Source: Christensenella sp. UBA7703 (GTDB taxonomy: Bacteria; Bacillota; Clostridia; Christensenellales; CAG-138). From it: DNA of 53,436 nucleotides. The notes below the pieces were generated by a model. It was not told where the DNA came from. It was given only the letters and a program-made list of their open reading frames with translations, and did no database searches. A program made the translations under genes and the position numbers. Positions 7,232 through 14,507 of the stretch are shown here, in pieces (the stretch's first letter is position 1; each line of letters starts with the position of its first letter). The stretch covers positions 1-53,436 of the forward strand of contig DLGD01000002.1 of assembly GCA_002482505.1 (NCBI GenBank), in the 5' to 3' direction.

Positions 7232-7966
7232 ATGGAATTTAACTCAAACAGCGCGTTTATGTACGTCGTGGTCGGGGTTGTGATCGCGTTCGTGCTGCTG
7301 CAATCCGTCGTGTTCTTCATCAAGGCATGGCGACGCGGCAAAGAACTCGGCATGGACATGCAGGCGCTCAAAAAGACCGTCGGCTCCTCCGCGCTCTTCA
7401 CCGTTGCTCCGGCGTTTGCGATTTTGCTTGGCGTCATCGCGCTGAGCAATGCGCTCGGCTTCCCGCTACCGTGGCTGAGGCTTTCGGTCATCGGGTCGCT
7501 GACGTATGAAGCGACGGCGGCTGCCGCCGCGGCAAACGCGGTTGGCACCTCCCTCGCGGAGCGGATCACCGACCCGAAGATTTTTGCGGTCATCGCGTGG
7601 GTGATGGCGCTCGGCATCGTGCCCGGCCTGGTGCTGGTTCCGGTGTTTGGAAAAAAGATTGAAAAAGGCATCAGTAACATCAAAAGCAAAGACTCTAAAT
7701 GGGGAAAGATCTTTCTTTCCGGTTTGTTTCTGGGTATGATCTCTGCTTTCCTGGGGCTCGTGTTTGCCAACGTACACAAAGGGTTGACGGGCTGGATTCC
7801 CGTGTTCGTCATGTTCGCAAGCGCTGTGCTGATGCTGCTCTGCGGCTTTGTGCAGAAGATCTTCAAAGTAAAATGGATCGAGGACTACGCGCTGCCGATC
7901 AGCCTTCTGGGCGGTATGGCGCTTTCGATTCCGATTACCAATCTGGTCATGAGTCTGGTCGGCTGA
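7232..7966 (+). CDS. DUF5058 family polytopic membrane protein
   Basis: A 244-residue integral membrane protein recognised as DUF5058. It has about six hydrophobic helices: near 9-30, 55-80, 115-135, 155-180, 187-205 and 218-240. An Ala-rich stretch, YEATAAAAAANAVGTSLAE, lies at about 91-109. The family has no assigned function; its shape suggests a transporter subunit. ATG 7232 follows AGAAGGGA with good spacing, while an in-frame TTG at 7205 does not. It is the first of three co-directional genes (gaps of 13 and 85 bp), so it probably acts with the next membrane protein and the peptidase. Confidence 0.8.
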   Translation: MEFNSNSAFMYVVVGVVIAFVLLQSVVFFIKAWRRGKELGMDMQALKKTVGSSALFTVAPAFAILLGVIALSNALGFPLPWLRLSVIGSLTYEATAAAAAANAVGTSLAERITDPKIFAVIAWVMALGIVPGLVLVPVFGKKIEKGISNIKSKDSKWGKIFLSGLFLGMISAFLGLVFANVHKGLTGWIPVFVMFASAVLMLLCGFVQKIFKVKWIEDYALPISLLGGMALSIPITNLVMSLVG

Positions 7967-7979
7967 GGGAGGGATGCAT

Positions 7980-8642
7980 ATGAAACAGGAATTAAGCTAT
8001 CGTGACAGCGTACACAAGATGGGCCGCGTCTGGATTCTCAGCGCGTTGGCAATGCTCCTTGCCGTGCCCGCGGCAATCTGCATTTACTACAATGCCTGGC
8101 CCCCGGTGGCTGGCATTCTAAAGGGCTTATTGAGCATCGTACCGATCTTTTGGACGGTCGGCGTGATAGAAGTGTTCACCTATGTGCCGATGCTTGGTAC
8201 GGGCGGTTCCTACCTCGGGTTTGTCACGGGAAATCTTGCAAACCTGAAGGTACCCTGCGCGCTGAACTCGATGGATCGCGCAGGCGTACAGCCGGGCACG
8301 GAGGAAGGCGAGGTCGTCTCCACCATTGCGATTGCGACGAGCTCCATCGTGACCACGCTGATCATCGCGCTGGGCGTGCTGCTGCTTTCGCAGATTGCGC
8401 CCGTGCTGGAAAGCCCCGCGCTTCAGCCTGCGTTTGAAAACATTCTGCCCGCATTGTTCGGCGCGCTGGGTGTTGTGTTTGTCTCCAAGGATTGGAAGAT
8501 TGCAATCGCGCCGCTCGTGGTGATGATTACGCTCTTCCTGCTCGTTCCGTCGCTTGCCGGCGCGGTTGGCATTCTCGTTCCCGTCGGCGCGCTGATTGCA
8601 ATCGGCGTTGCAAGAATTCTGTACAAGAAAAATCTGCTCTAA
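7980..8642 (+). CDS. Polytopic membrane protein paired with DUF5058
   Basis: A 220-residue protein with about five to six membrane helices and a conserved-looking loop, TYVPMLGTGGSYLGFVTGNLANLKVPCALNS, at about 67-97. No named family is certain. GAGGGAGGG at 7966-7973 fits ATG 7980; the ATG at 7974 is too close to it. The gene follows DUF5058 by 13 bp and resembles it in size and topology, so the two may form a heteromeric carrier. Export or import cannot be told from the sequence. Confidence 0.75.
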   Translation: MKQELSYRDSVHKMGRVWILSALAMLLAVPAAICIYYNAWPPVAGILKGLLSIVPIFWTVGVIEVFTYVPMLGTGGSYLGFVTGNLANLKVPCALNSMDRAGVQPGTEEGEVVSTIAIATSSIVTTLIIALGVLLLSQIAPVLESPALQPAFENILPALFGALGVVFVSKDWKIAIAPLVVMITLFLLVPSLAGAVGILVPVGALIAIGVARILYKKNLL

Positions 8643-8691
8643 GCGTCAGCTTTGGCAAAAAAGAGTTTATAATCAATCTAATTGGAGTTTC

Positions 8692-8711
8692 CCTCTTCCC
8701 AGAGGAAGAGG
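8692..8711 (+). promoter_or_regulatory. Hairpin touching the ribosome site of the M20 gene
   Basis: CCTCTTCC (8692-8699) pairs perfectly with GGAAGAGG (8704-8711) around CAGA. The 3' arm is part of the purine run that contains the ribosome site AGGAGAAGGAG before ATG 8728, so the hairpin could lower translation of the peptidase relative to the two transporter-like genes. Confidence 0.5.
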
Positions 8712-8727
8712 AGAAGGAGAAAAACCC

Positions 8728-10167
8728 ATGACGTATTTCTGGCTGGCGCTTGCCGCGCTGGTTGTCGCGTTTTTCGCGGTGATCATCATCCGCGCCCTGC
8801 GCTTTACCCCCAAGACAACCGTGCCTGTGGAATTCAGCGAGGTTTCGGTGAACGAACAGGCGGCGATTTCGCACTTTGCGGATATGATTCGCTGCAAGAC
8901 GATTTCGTATTACGAAGACGAGCGCATCGACAAAGCAGAGTTTGCAAAATTCCGCGCGCTCCTGAAGCAGCTCTATCCAAACGTTGCCGCAAAATGCACC
9001 TACGAAGAGATCGGGCCCAGCGGCGTGCTCTTCTCCCTCAAGGGCAAGAGCAGCGAAAAACCCGCCGTGTTCATGTCGCATTACGACGTGGTGCCCGTCA
9101 ACGAAGAGCAGTGGACCAAACCCGCGTTTGAAGGTTTGATCGAAAACGGCATCCTCTGGGGACGCGGCACGCTGGACACAAAAGGCACGCTGCTTGGCGT
9201 GATGGAAGCCGCGGAGCACCTGCTCAAAGACGGATTTGTGCCGGAAAACGACATGTATTTCGCCTTTGCGGGGGATGAAGAGGTCGCGGGCAAATCGCAG
9301 CCTGTCATCGTCGAAACCCTGCGTTCGCGTGGCATCGTACCCGCGCTGGTGCTGGACGAAGGCGGCGCCGTGGTCGAGGGAGTTTTCCCCGGCGTCAAGC
9401 AGCCCTGCGCCCTGATCGGCATCGCGGAAAAAGGGCTGATGGATGCGCAGTTTGTGATCGAGGGTGCGGGCGGACATGCCTCCTCGCCGCCGCCGCATAC
9501 GGGAATCGGCCGCCTTGCCGCCGCCGTGACGCGCATTGAGGCAAAGCCATTTCCGATGACGCTGACCAAGCCCGTTGCGGAGATGTTTGACACGCTGGGC
9601 AGGCGTTCTTCGTTCGTCTACAAGTTGATCTTTGCAAATCTTTGGTGCTTCCTGCCACTGCTGGACGCGATGTGTAAAAAATCCGGCGGTGAACTCAACG
9701 CCATGATGCGCACAACCTGCGCGTTCACGATGGCGGAAGGCAGCAAAGCCAGCAATGTCTTGCCGCCGCGCGCGCGGATGGTCGCAAACCTGCGCATCAT
9801 CAGCGGCAGCACGATGGAGAGCACGATTGCACGCCTGAAAACCCTCGTTGCGGACGAAGGAATCACCACGAGCATCATGCACGGAACCGATCCTTGCAGC
9901 ATCTCGCGCACGGAAGGCTACGGCTGGGACAAGCTGACCCATGCGATTTCCGAGACCTGGCCGAACGCAGAGGTTTCGCCTTACCTGATGTTTGCGGCGT
10001 CCGATTCGCGCCACTACAGCGCGATTTCGGAGAACGTCTACCGCTTCTCCACGATGGAGCTTACAAAAGAGGAGCGCGCGGGCATTCACGGGCACGACGA
10101 ACACATCCCGCTTGCAAAGATTGTCAAGACGGTACAGTTCTATGTGCGCCTGATGAGAACACTGTAA
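8728..10167 (+). CDS. Membrane-anchored M20 family metallopeptidase
   Basis: A 479-residue enzyme with one N-terminal membrane helix (about 3-25). The zinc-peptidase core shows SHYDVVP (first metal His/Asp), WGRGTLDTKG (bridging Asp), GDEEVAG (catalytic Glu and metal Glu), a lid domain containing GAGGHASSPPPH, and a C-terminal HGHDEHIP (metal His). It resembles the carboxypeptidase Cps1/PM20D1 branch, which cleaves N-acyl amino acids or dipeptides. The length is normal. It ends the operon with two membrane proteins, suggesting hydrolysis of a transported acyl-amino acid or peptide; this is inference. A clear terminator follows. Confidence 0.85.
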   Translation: MTYFWLALAALVVAFFAVIIIRALRFTPKTTVPVEFSEVSVNEQAAISHFADMIRCKTISYYEDERIDKAEFAKFRALLKQLYPNVAAKCTYEEIGPSGVLFSLKGKSSEKPAVFMSHYDVVPVNEEQWTKPAFEGLIENGILWGRGTLDTKGTLLGVMEAAEHLLKDGFVPENDMYFAFAGDEEVAGKSQPVIVETLRSRGIVPALVLDEGGAVVEGVFPGVKQPCALIGIAEKGLMDAQFVIEGAGGHASSPPPHTGIGRLAAAVTRIEAKPFPMTLTKPVAEMFDTLGRRSSFVYKLIFANLWCFLPLLDAMCKKSGGELNAMMRTTCAFTMAEGSKASNVLPPRARMVANLRIISGSTMESTIARLKTLVADEGITTSIMHGTDPCSISRTEGYGWDKLTHAISETWPNAEVSPYLMFAASDSRHYSAISENVYRFSTMELTKEERAGIHGHDEHIPLAKIVKTVQFYVRLMRTL

Positions 10168-10191
10168 GAAAATCATACGAAAACAATGCGA

Positions 10192-10222
10192 AACGCCACC
10201 CCGTATGGGATGGCGTTTTTTG
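10192..10222 (+). terminator. Rho-independent terminator after the M20 gene
   Basis: AACGCCACCCC (10192-10202) pairs with GGGATGGCGTT (10207-10217, slightly imperfect) around a short loop. TTTTTT follows. Confidence 0.85.
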
Positions 10223-10254
10223 CGCTTGAAGATTTATTTGCGGTCGGGTGCTTC

Positions 10255-11025
10255 CTACAACTGCTTTCTCCGGATTCCCGCGAGGCACAGCGCGCCTTGC
10301 CCCAGACTCAGCGCGAGGGCAACAAAGAGCGCGGGCAAGAAGTCACCCGAAGCCAGCGCGCCGGTGAGCAATGATAGCCCTTCCGAGAGTCGCGGCGGCA
10401 GAAAGCGCGTCAACGCGGGCAGCATGGAGAGTGCATAGCAAACCACAAACACACCGCCCGTACCGAGCAGCGCCGCCATGCCGGAGGAGAACGCAGAGGC
10501 AAACGCAAGTTCCAGCGTCAGCAGCCAGATGCCGAGCATGTAAGCGCTGATGGCGCCGAGCCAGATGCCGGCGGGAAGCGCATTTTCCCAGAAATAGGCA
10601 CTGTATGCCAGCGTGACGGAGAACGTGAGCCAATAGCAAACACTCCAGCACAGCAGCACGGCAAGCAGCTTGGAAAGCGCAACCTTCTCCCGCGAGACGC
10701 CCTTGGTGAGCAGATTGATCAGCGTGCCGCTTTGATACTCCTGCGCAAAGATGCCGGAAAACACCGCGAGAATCACGATATACTCCATCAGCAGGTTTTT
10801 ATAATACTGCGTCCACGCGGTCAGGGCATTGACCGAGATCGCGCCGATGGTGATGCCCTGTTCCGAGAGAGTGCTGCCCATTAGCGAGAGCATCCACGGC
10901 GTAAGCTTTGCCAGCGCGGGGTTCATGATGCCAAAGATCGCAAATACGATCACGAGCACCAGCGCTTTTTTGGTGCGCAGGAGTTCCGTCAACTCTTTTT
11001 GGAGCAATAACAATAGCTGTTTCAT
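10255..11025 (-). CDS. ABC-2 type transporter permease (YxlG-like)
   Basis: A 256-residue permease with six predicted helices. After the first helix is a loop, then SGTLINLLTKGVSREKVALSK (about 98-118), the intracellular segment typical of ABC-2 permeases. Its start overlaps the stop of the ATPase gene by four bases (ATGA), so the two are co-translated. The gene order PLDc_N protein, ATPase, permease matches yxlE-yxlF-yxlG of the B. subtilis sigY operon. The substrate is unknown; peptide or toxin export, or signalling, are possibilities. Confidence 0.85.
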   Translation of the reverse strand: MKQLLLLLQKELTELLRTKKALVLVIVFAIFGIMNPALAKLTPWMLSLMGSTLSEQGITIGAISVNALTAWTQYYKNLLMEYIVILAVFSGIFAQEYQSGTLINLLTKGVSREKVALSKLLAVLLCWSVCYWLTFSVTLAYSAYFWENALPAGIWLGAISAYMLGIWLLTLELAFASAFSSGMAALLGTGGVFVVCYALSMLPALTRFLPPRLSEGLSLLTGALASGDFLPALFVALALSLGQGALCLAGIRRKQL

Positions 11026-11927
11026 TCTGCCGCCGCCTCCATAAAGAGAGATTCCAGCGAAGGTTCCCGCTGCTCGATCTTCAACGGGCAGAGTTGCATT
11101 TGCCCAAGCAGGGACATTGCCGAAAGCATGTCCGCTTGCGTTCCCGTCGGATAGATAAGGCGTGTTGCGGCGTCCCGCTCACCGTTTTTCGAGACAGCAA
11201 GAAACGCGCTTGCCTCACCTTCCTCCGCAAACTCCACGACAAAACCGCTCTTTGCGTGCAGGGCGCGAATCTCCTCCAGCCGCCCGCTGAGCGCAAGCTT
11301 TCCGCCGTGCAGGAGGCCGACCTGATCGCAAACGCGTTCGATATCCGGCAGGATGTGCGTAGAAAACAGTACCGTCGTCTCGCTGCGGATAGCGCGAAGG
11401 ATGTCGATGATGTCCTTCCGCCCGGCGGGGTCGAGCGCGGAGGTCGGTTCGTCGCAAATCAGCAGCTTCGGGCGGTGGATCAGCGCCTGCGCGATGCCGA
11501 GGCGCTGCTTCATCCCGCGCGAGAATCCGCCGATGCGGCGGCTTGCGCTTTCGCGCAACCCAACGAGGGAGAGAAGTTCTTCCGCGCGGGCTTTGCTCGC
11601 GTTTCCGGGAACACCGGCAAGCCCGCCGCAGAGAAGCAGGTATTCCGTCGGGGTAAGATAGCCGTAAAACTCCGGCACATCCGGCAGATAGCCAACAAAG
11701 CGGTTGGTGCGCGTCTGTCCGTAGGAGACTTTTTCGCCGCAGACGCGAATCTCGCCGCCGTCCGCCGCTAGCAGCCCCAATATCATCTTCATCGTCGTGG
11801 TCTTGCCTGCGCCGTTTTCGCCGATGAAACCATAGATTGCGCCTTCCGGTACGCGGAGGGTCAGATCCTTGAGCACCGTCCGTTCACCAAAGCGTTTTTC
11901 TACGTTGGTCAGTTCCAGAATGTCCAT
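11022..11927 (-). CDS. ABC transporter ATP-binding protein (YxlF-like)
   Basis: A 301-residue ATPase with Walker A GENGAGKTT (about 36-44), signature FSRGMKQRL, Walker B LLICDEPTSALD and switch His in STHILPDIERV. The C-terminal 80 residues form the extra domain of drug/peptide exporters of this group. The ATG at 11927 is preferred over the upstream ATG at 11990 because GAGGA lies about nine bases before it. It drives the permease encoded downstream and lies 46 bp after the PLDc_N gene. Confidence 0.88.
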   Translation of the reverse strand: MDILELTNVEKRFGERTVLKDLTLRVPEGAIYGFIGENGAGKTTTMKMILGLLAADGGEIRVCGEKVSYGQTRTNRFVGYLPDVPEFYGYLTPTEYLLLCGGLAGVPGNASKARAEELLSLVGLRESASRRIGGFSRGMKQRLGIAQALIHRPKLLICDEPTSALDPAGRKDIIDILRAIRSETTVLFSTHILPDIERVCDQVGLLHGGKLALSGRLEEIRALHAKSGFVVEFAEEGEASAFLAVSKNGERDAATRLIYPTGTQADMLSAMSLLGQMQLCPLKIEQREPSLESLFMEAAAE

Positions 11928-11973
11928 TTGGGTTTGGTCCTCATTTCCAAAACGAGTATATGATCGTATGCAT

Positions 11974-12171
11974 TTAGTCTTCTTTCCCAATCAAGAAATA
12001 GAGAATCGGGCCGATGAACTCCATGCCGACGATGACGACGACGAGCCAGAGCGCGCGTGTGCCACGTTTGTATCGCGTGTGGGTGAGAATGTGATGAAGT
12101 GTGATGCCAAGCAGTGTAAACTGCGCAATCACCAGCGGAATCAGAAATGGCAATGCATCTTTGATACTCAT
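11974..12171 (-). CDS. PLDc_N domain membrane protein (YxlE-like)
   Basis: A 65-residue protein with two membrane helices (about 7-27 and 40-61) and the short domain seen at the N-terminus of phospholipase D/cardiolipin synthases (PLDc_N), ending in GPILYFLIGKED. B. subtilis YxlE, a negative regulator of SigmaY, has the same form and precedes the same ABC pair. No sigma factor gene is present here, so the regulatory role cannot be transferred. GGAG sits about 11 bases before the ATG. Confidence 0.8.
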   Translation of the reverse strand: MSIKDALPFLIPLVIAQFTLLGITLHHILTHTRYKRGTRALWLVVVIVGMEFIGPILYFLIGKED

Positions 12172-12284
12172 AGAAAGCTTGCTCCTTCCGGCGAATTCCG
12201 GCGTATTTTACGCCTGCTTCGCCTGTTCATCCTGTACGATAACATATGACGCTGCGTCATGAGCAAGCTTTTTTTTGCAAAAGG

Positions 12285-12314
12285 AAAACCATCCGAATTT
12301 CTCGGGATGGTTTT
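12285..12314 (-). terminator. Terminator of the flotillin gene
   Basis: On the minus strand AAAACCATCC and GGATGGTTTT pair with a loop of about ten bases. T-rich sequence follows on both sides, so it may also act on the plus strand. Confidence 0.75.
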
Positions 12315-12338
12315 TGTGTTGTAGGACGGATTTGGCAC

Positions 12339-13790
12339 TTATTTGGCAGGTTTCGCCTGCGGTTCTGTGGTTGCCGGCATTGCAGCCTGCCGCGCGGAGA
12401 TCAGGTCCTTGATGTCGAGCCCTGTGGATTCCTTGATTCCCTCGAGAACCTGACTCGCGCTGAGCATGACATCCCGCACCAGCTTGGACGAGTTGCCATC
12501 GCCATACATGACGATCTTCTCGGTCTGCGAGAGCGGGGAAGCCGCGTTTTTGACGACCTCTGGCAGCGCGGTGAGATACATCTCCAGAACGGAGGCTTCA
12601 CCCATGCGCTTCTGCGCCTCGGCTTTGCGCTCGATCGCTTCCGCTTCGGCAACGCCCTTGGCGCGGATACCTTCCGCTTCCTGCTCCATGAAATAGCGCA
12701 TGGCTTCCGCCTCGGCGCGCCGCGCTGCGGCCTGCTGTTCCACCTGGAACTTGTGCGCTTCCGCTTCGATGCGGAGGGCTTCTGCCTGCTGCGCCATCTC
12801 GTATTTCTTCGCATCCGCCTCGCGCTGGCGCTTGATGAGCTGCGCTTCCGCTTCCTTCTCAGCCTGATACTTCAGCGCGTCCGCCTGTTTACGGATCTCC
12901 GCGTCGAGCTTCTTTTCCTGCAGGGAGATTTCGCGCTCTGCGATCTCTGCCTCTTTTTCCTTACGGGCGATGTCCGCGTTTGCCTTGGTGATTTCAATCG
13001 TCTTGCGCTGGGTTTCCTGCTGTATGGCGTAGGCGGCGTCCGCTTCCGCCTTTTTCGTGTCGGAGCGAACCAGCATTTCGGATTGCTGCATGGCAAGCTC
13101 CGCGTTTTGCACGGCAATTTTTTTTTCTGCGTCCGCGCGAACGGCGTTTGCAAGCTGCTGCGCTTCCGCGGTGGCAATCGCGATATCCCTTTGCGCGTTT
13201 GCTTTGGCGATCTGCGCGTTTTTGCGGATTTGCTCGACGTTGTCGATACCCATGTTTTCAATCGTGCCCGCGGCATCCTTGAAATTCTGGATGTTGAAGT
13301 TGACGACCTCGATGCCGAGCTTCTCCATGTCGGGGACGACGTTTTCGGTGATCTTTCGGGCAACGCCCTGCCGATCCTGCACCATTTCCTTGAGCCCGAC
13401 GGAACCCACGATCTCGCGCATGTTGCCTTCGAGCACCTGAGTTACCAGCGTGACCATCGCTTCTTGGCGCAACCCCAGCAGCGATTCCGCCGCGCGGTTG
13501 AGCAACTCGGGCTTACTGGAAATCTTGATATTTGCAACACCGTCCACGCTGACGTTGATGAACTCGTTGGTCGGCACCGCTTCGGAGGTCTTCACATCGA
13601 CCTGCATCACGTTGAGCGGGAGTTTATCCACGCGCTCCAGAAACGGGAAACGCCAGCCGGCTTTTCCGATTAGGATTCTGCGTTTGCCGAGGCCGGAGAT
13701 GACATAAGCGGTGTCCGGCGGGGCTTTTAGGTAACCCAGAAAGAAGAGGAGAACGGCAACGGCAAGAATAGAAGGAATAATGTAGCCCAT
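12339..13790 (-). CDS. floT: Flotillin-like SPFH domain protein
   Basis: A 483-residue protein with one N-terminal membrane hairpin/helix (about 4-20), an SPFH/PHB domain (about 25-200) and a long Ala/Glu/Lys/Gln coiled coil (about 200-410) with repeated EAE, QQAEA and RKEKEAEIAE units. A C-terminal segment includes LEMYLTALPEVVKNAASPLSQTEKI. This is the full flotillin (YuaG/FloT) architecture rather than the shorter FloA. Flotillins scaffold ordered membrane domains and influence signalling and secretion. The gene stands alone, without the usual NfeD-like neighbour. AAAGGAG precedes the ATG. Confidence 0.9.
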   Translation of the reverse strand: MGYIIPSILAVAVLLFFLGYLKAPPDTAYVISGLGKRRILIGKAGWRFPFLERVDKLPLNVMQVDVKTSEAVPTNEFINVSVDGVANIKISSKPELLNRAAESLLGLRQEAMVTLVTQVLEGNMREIVGSVGLKEMVQDRQGVARKITENVVPDMEKLGIEVVNFNIQNFKDAAGTIENMGIDNVEQIRKNAQIAKANAQRDIAIATAEAQQLANAVRADAEKKIAVQNAELAMQQSEMLVRSDTKKAEADAAYAIQQETQRKTIEITKANADIARKEKEAEIAEREISLQEKKLDAEIRKQADALKYQAEKEAEAQLIKRQREADAKKYEMAQQAEALRIEAEAHKFQVEQQAAARRAEAEAMRYFMEQEAEGIRAKGVAEAEAIERKAEAQKRMGEASVLEMYLTALPEVVKNAASPLSQTEKIVMYGDGNSSKLVRDVMLSASQVLEGIKESTGLDIKDLISARQAAMPATTEPQAKPAK

Positions 13791-13991
13791 AGTGTGAATT
13801 CTCCTTTACTGCTGTTGTGTGACGGAATGGTTTTCAAAACACATGTTATCATAGTGAAACTGAAAATTCAATTCAGGCCGGGCGTTTGAATTGTATCAAA
13901 TTTGTCAAATTTCGAGGAAAAACCATTCCAGATTGCGAATCGATCAAGAAACACTGTTTCAAGAGCGAGACGCAGAAGAAACCGCAAAAAA

Positions 13992-14019
13992 AGAAGGCTT
14001 GCTGTTACACAAACCTTCT
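13992..14019 (-). terminator. Terminator of the typA / acetyltransferase unit
   Basis: On the minus strand AGAAGGTTTG pairs with CAAGCCTTCT (one G-U pair) and a run of seven T follows. It begins 13 bp past the acetyltransferase stop. Confidence 0.85.
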
Positions 14020-14031
14020 GAATGGATACGA

Positions 14032-14472
14032 TTATAGGTTCAGCACATACACGACTTCGCCATAGAGAACTCTGCCGTCCGGCACGAAACCAAGCGATTC
14101 ATAGAGCGCTTTTGCGGTGCTGTTTTCCGGCTCAAAGCTGATGAAGATGCATGTGTGTTCCTCGTCCGCAAGGCCCCGGATGCGCTCGATAAGAAGCCTC
14201 ATCGCTTCTCTGCCGTATCCAACGCCCTGATAGCGCTGGTCGATCATCAACCGATAGATCCAGTATTGATGATCGTCCTCGTCGAGGCTGTACATCGCAA
14301 ACCCGACGGGCTTATTCTCGGCATAGAGTGCGAGCGGTACGCATTCCGGCTGAACATATGCCTGTGCGAGCGAATATTGGTTCGTCGCGACGAAATCGCG
14401 CTGCTCCGCATAGACGGAGAGATCCAACACCGAAAGATAGTTGTAGCGATCAATCTCGACAAGGCGAAGCAT
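14032..14472 (-). CDS. GNAT acetyltransferase, BltD-like (polyamine type)
   Basis: A 146-residue single-domain GNAT enzyme. The acetyl-CoA loop is YQGVGYGREAMRLL (about 79-92), followed by FEPENSTAKALYESLGF (about 111-127). VGFAMYSLDEDD and the ending GEVVYVLNL resemble B. subtilis BltD, a spermine/spermidine acetyltransferase. Substrate assignment from this resemblance is tentative. The start at 14472 follows AGGAG; an ATG 27 bases earlier lacks a site. It lies 35 bp after typA on the same strand and shares its terminator. Confidence 0.85.
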   Translation of the reverse strand: MLRLVEIDRYNYLSVLDLSVYAEQRDFVATNQYSLAQAYVQPECVPLALYAENKPVGFAMYSLDEDDHQYWIYRLMIDQRYQGVGYGREAMRLLIERIRGLADEEHTCIFISFEPENSTAKALYESLGFVPDGRVLYGEVVYVLNL

Positions 14473-14507
14473 GGGTTCTCCTTCGCTCCTTTCGGGCACA
14501 GGGCAGA

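Noticed and set aside
12246..13673. Plus-strand frame of about 475 codons opposite flotillin
   Set aside because: The Phe/Leu/Arg-rich repeats are the complement of the Ala/Glu/Lys coiled coil of flotillin.
13824..13929. GGAATGGTTTT / AAAACCATTCC inverted repeat upstream of flotillin
   Set aside because: The arms are 11 bp but 84 bp apart in A/T-rich DNA, with no clear promoter between; too weak to call an operator.
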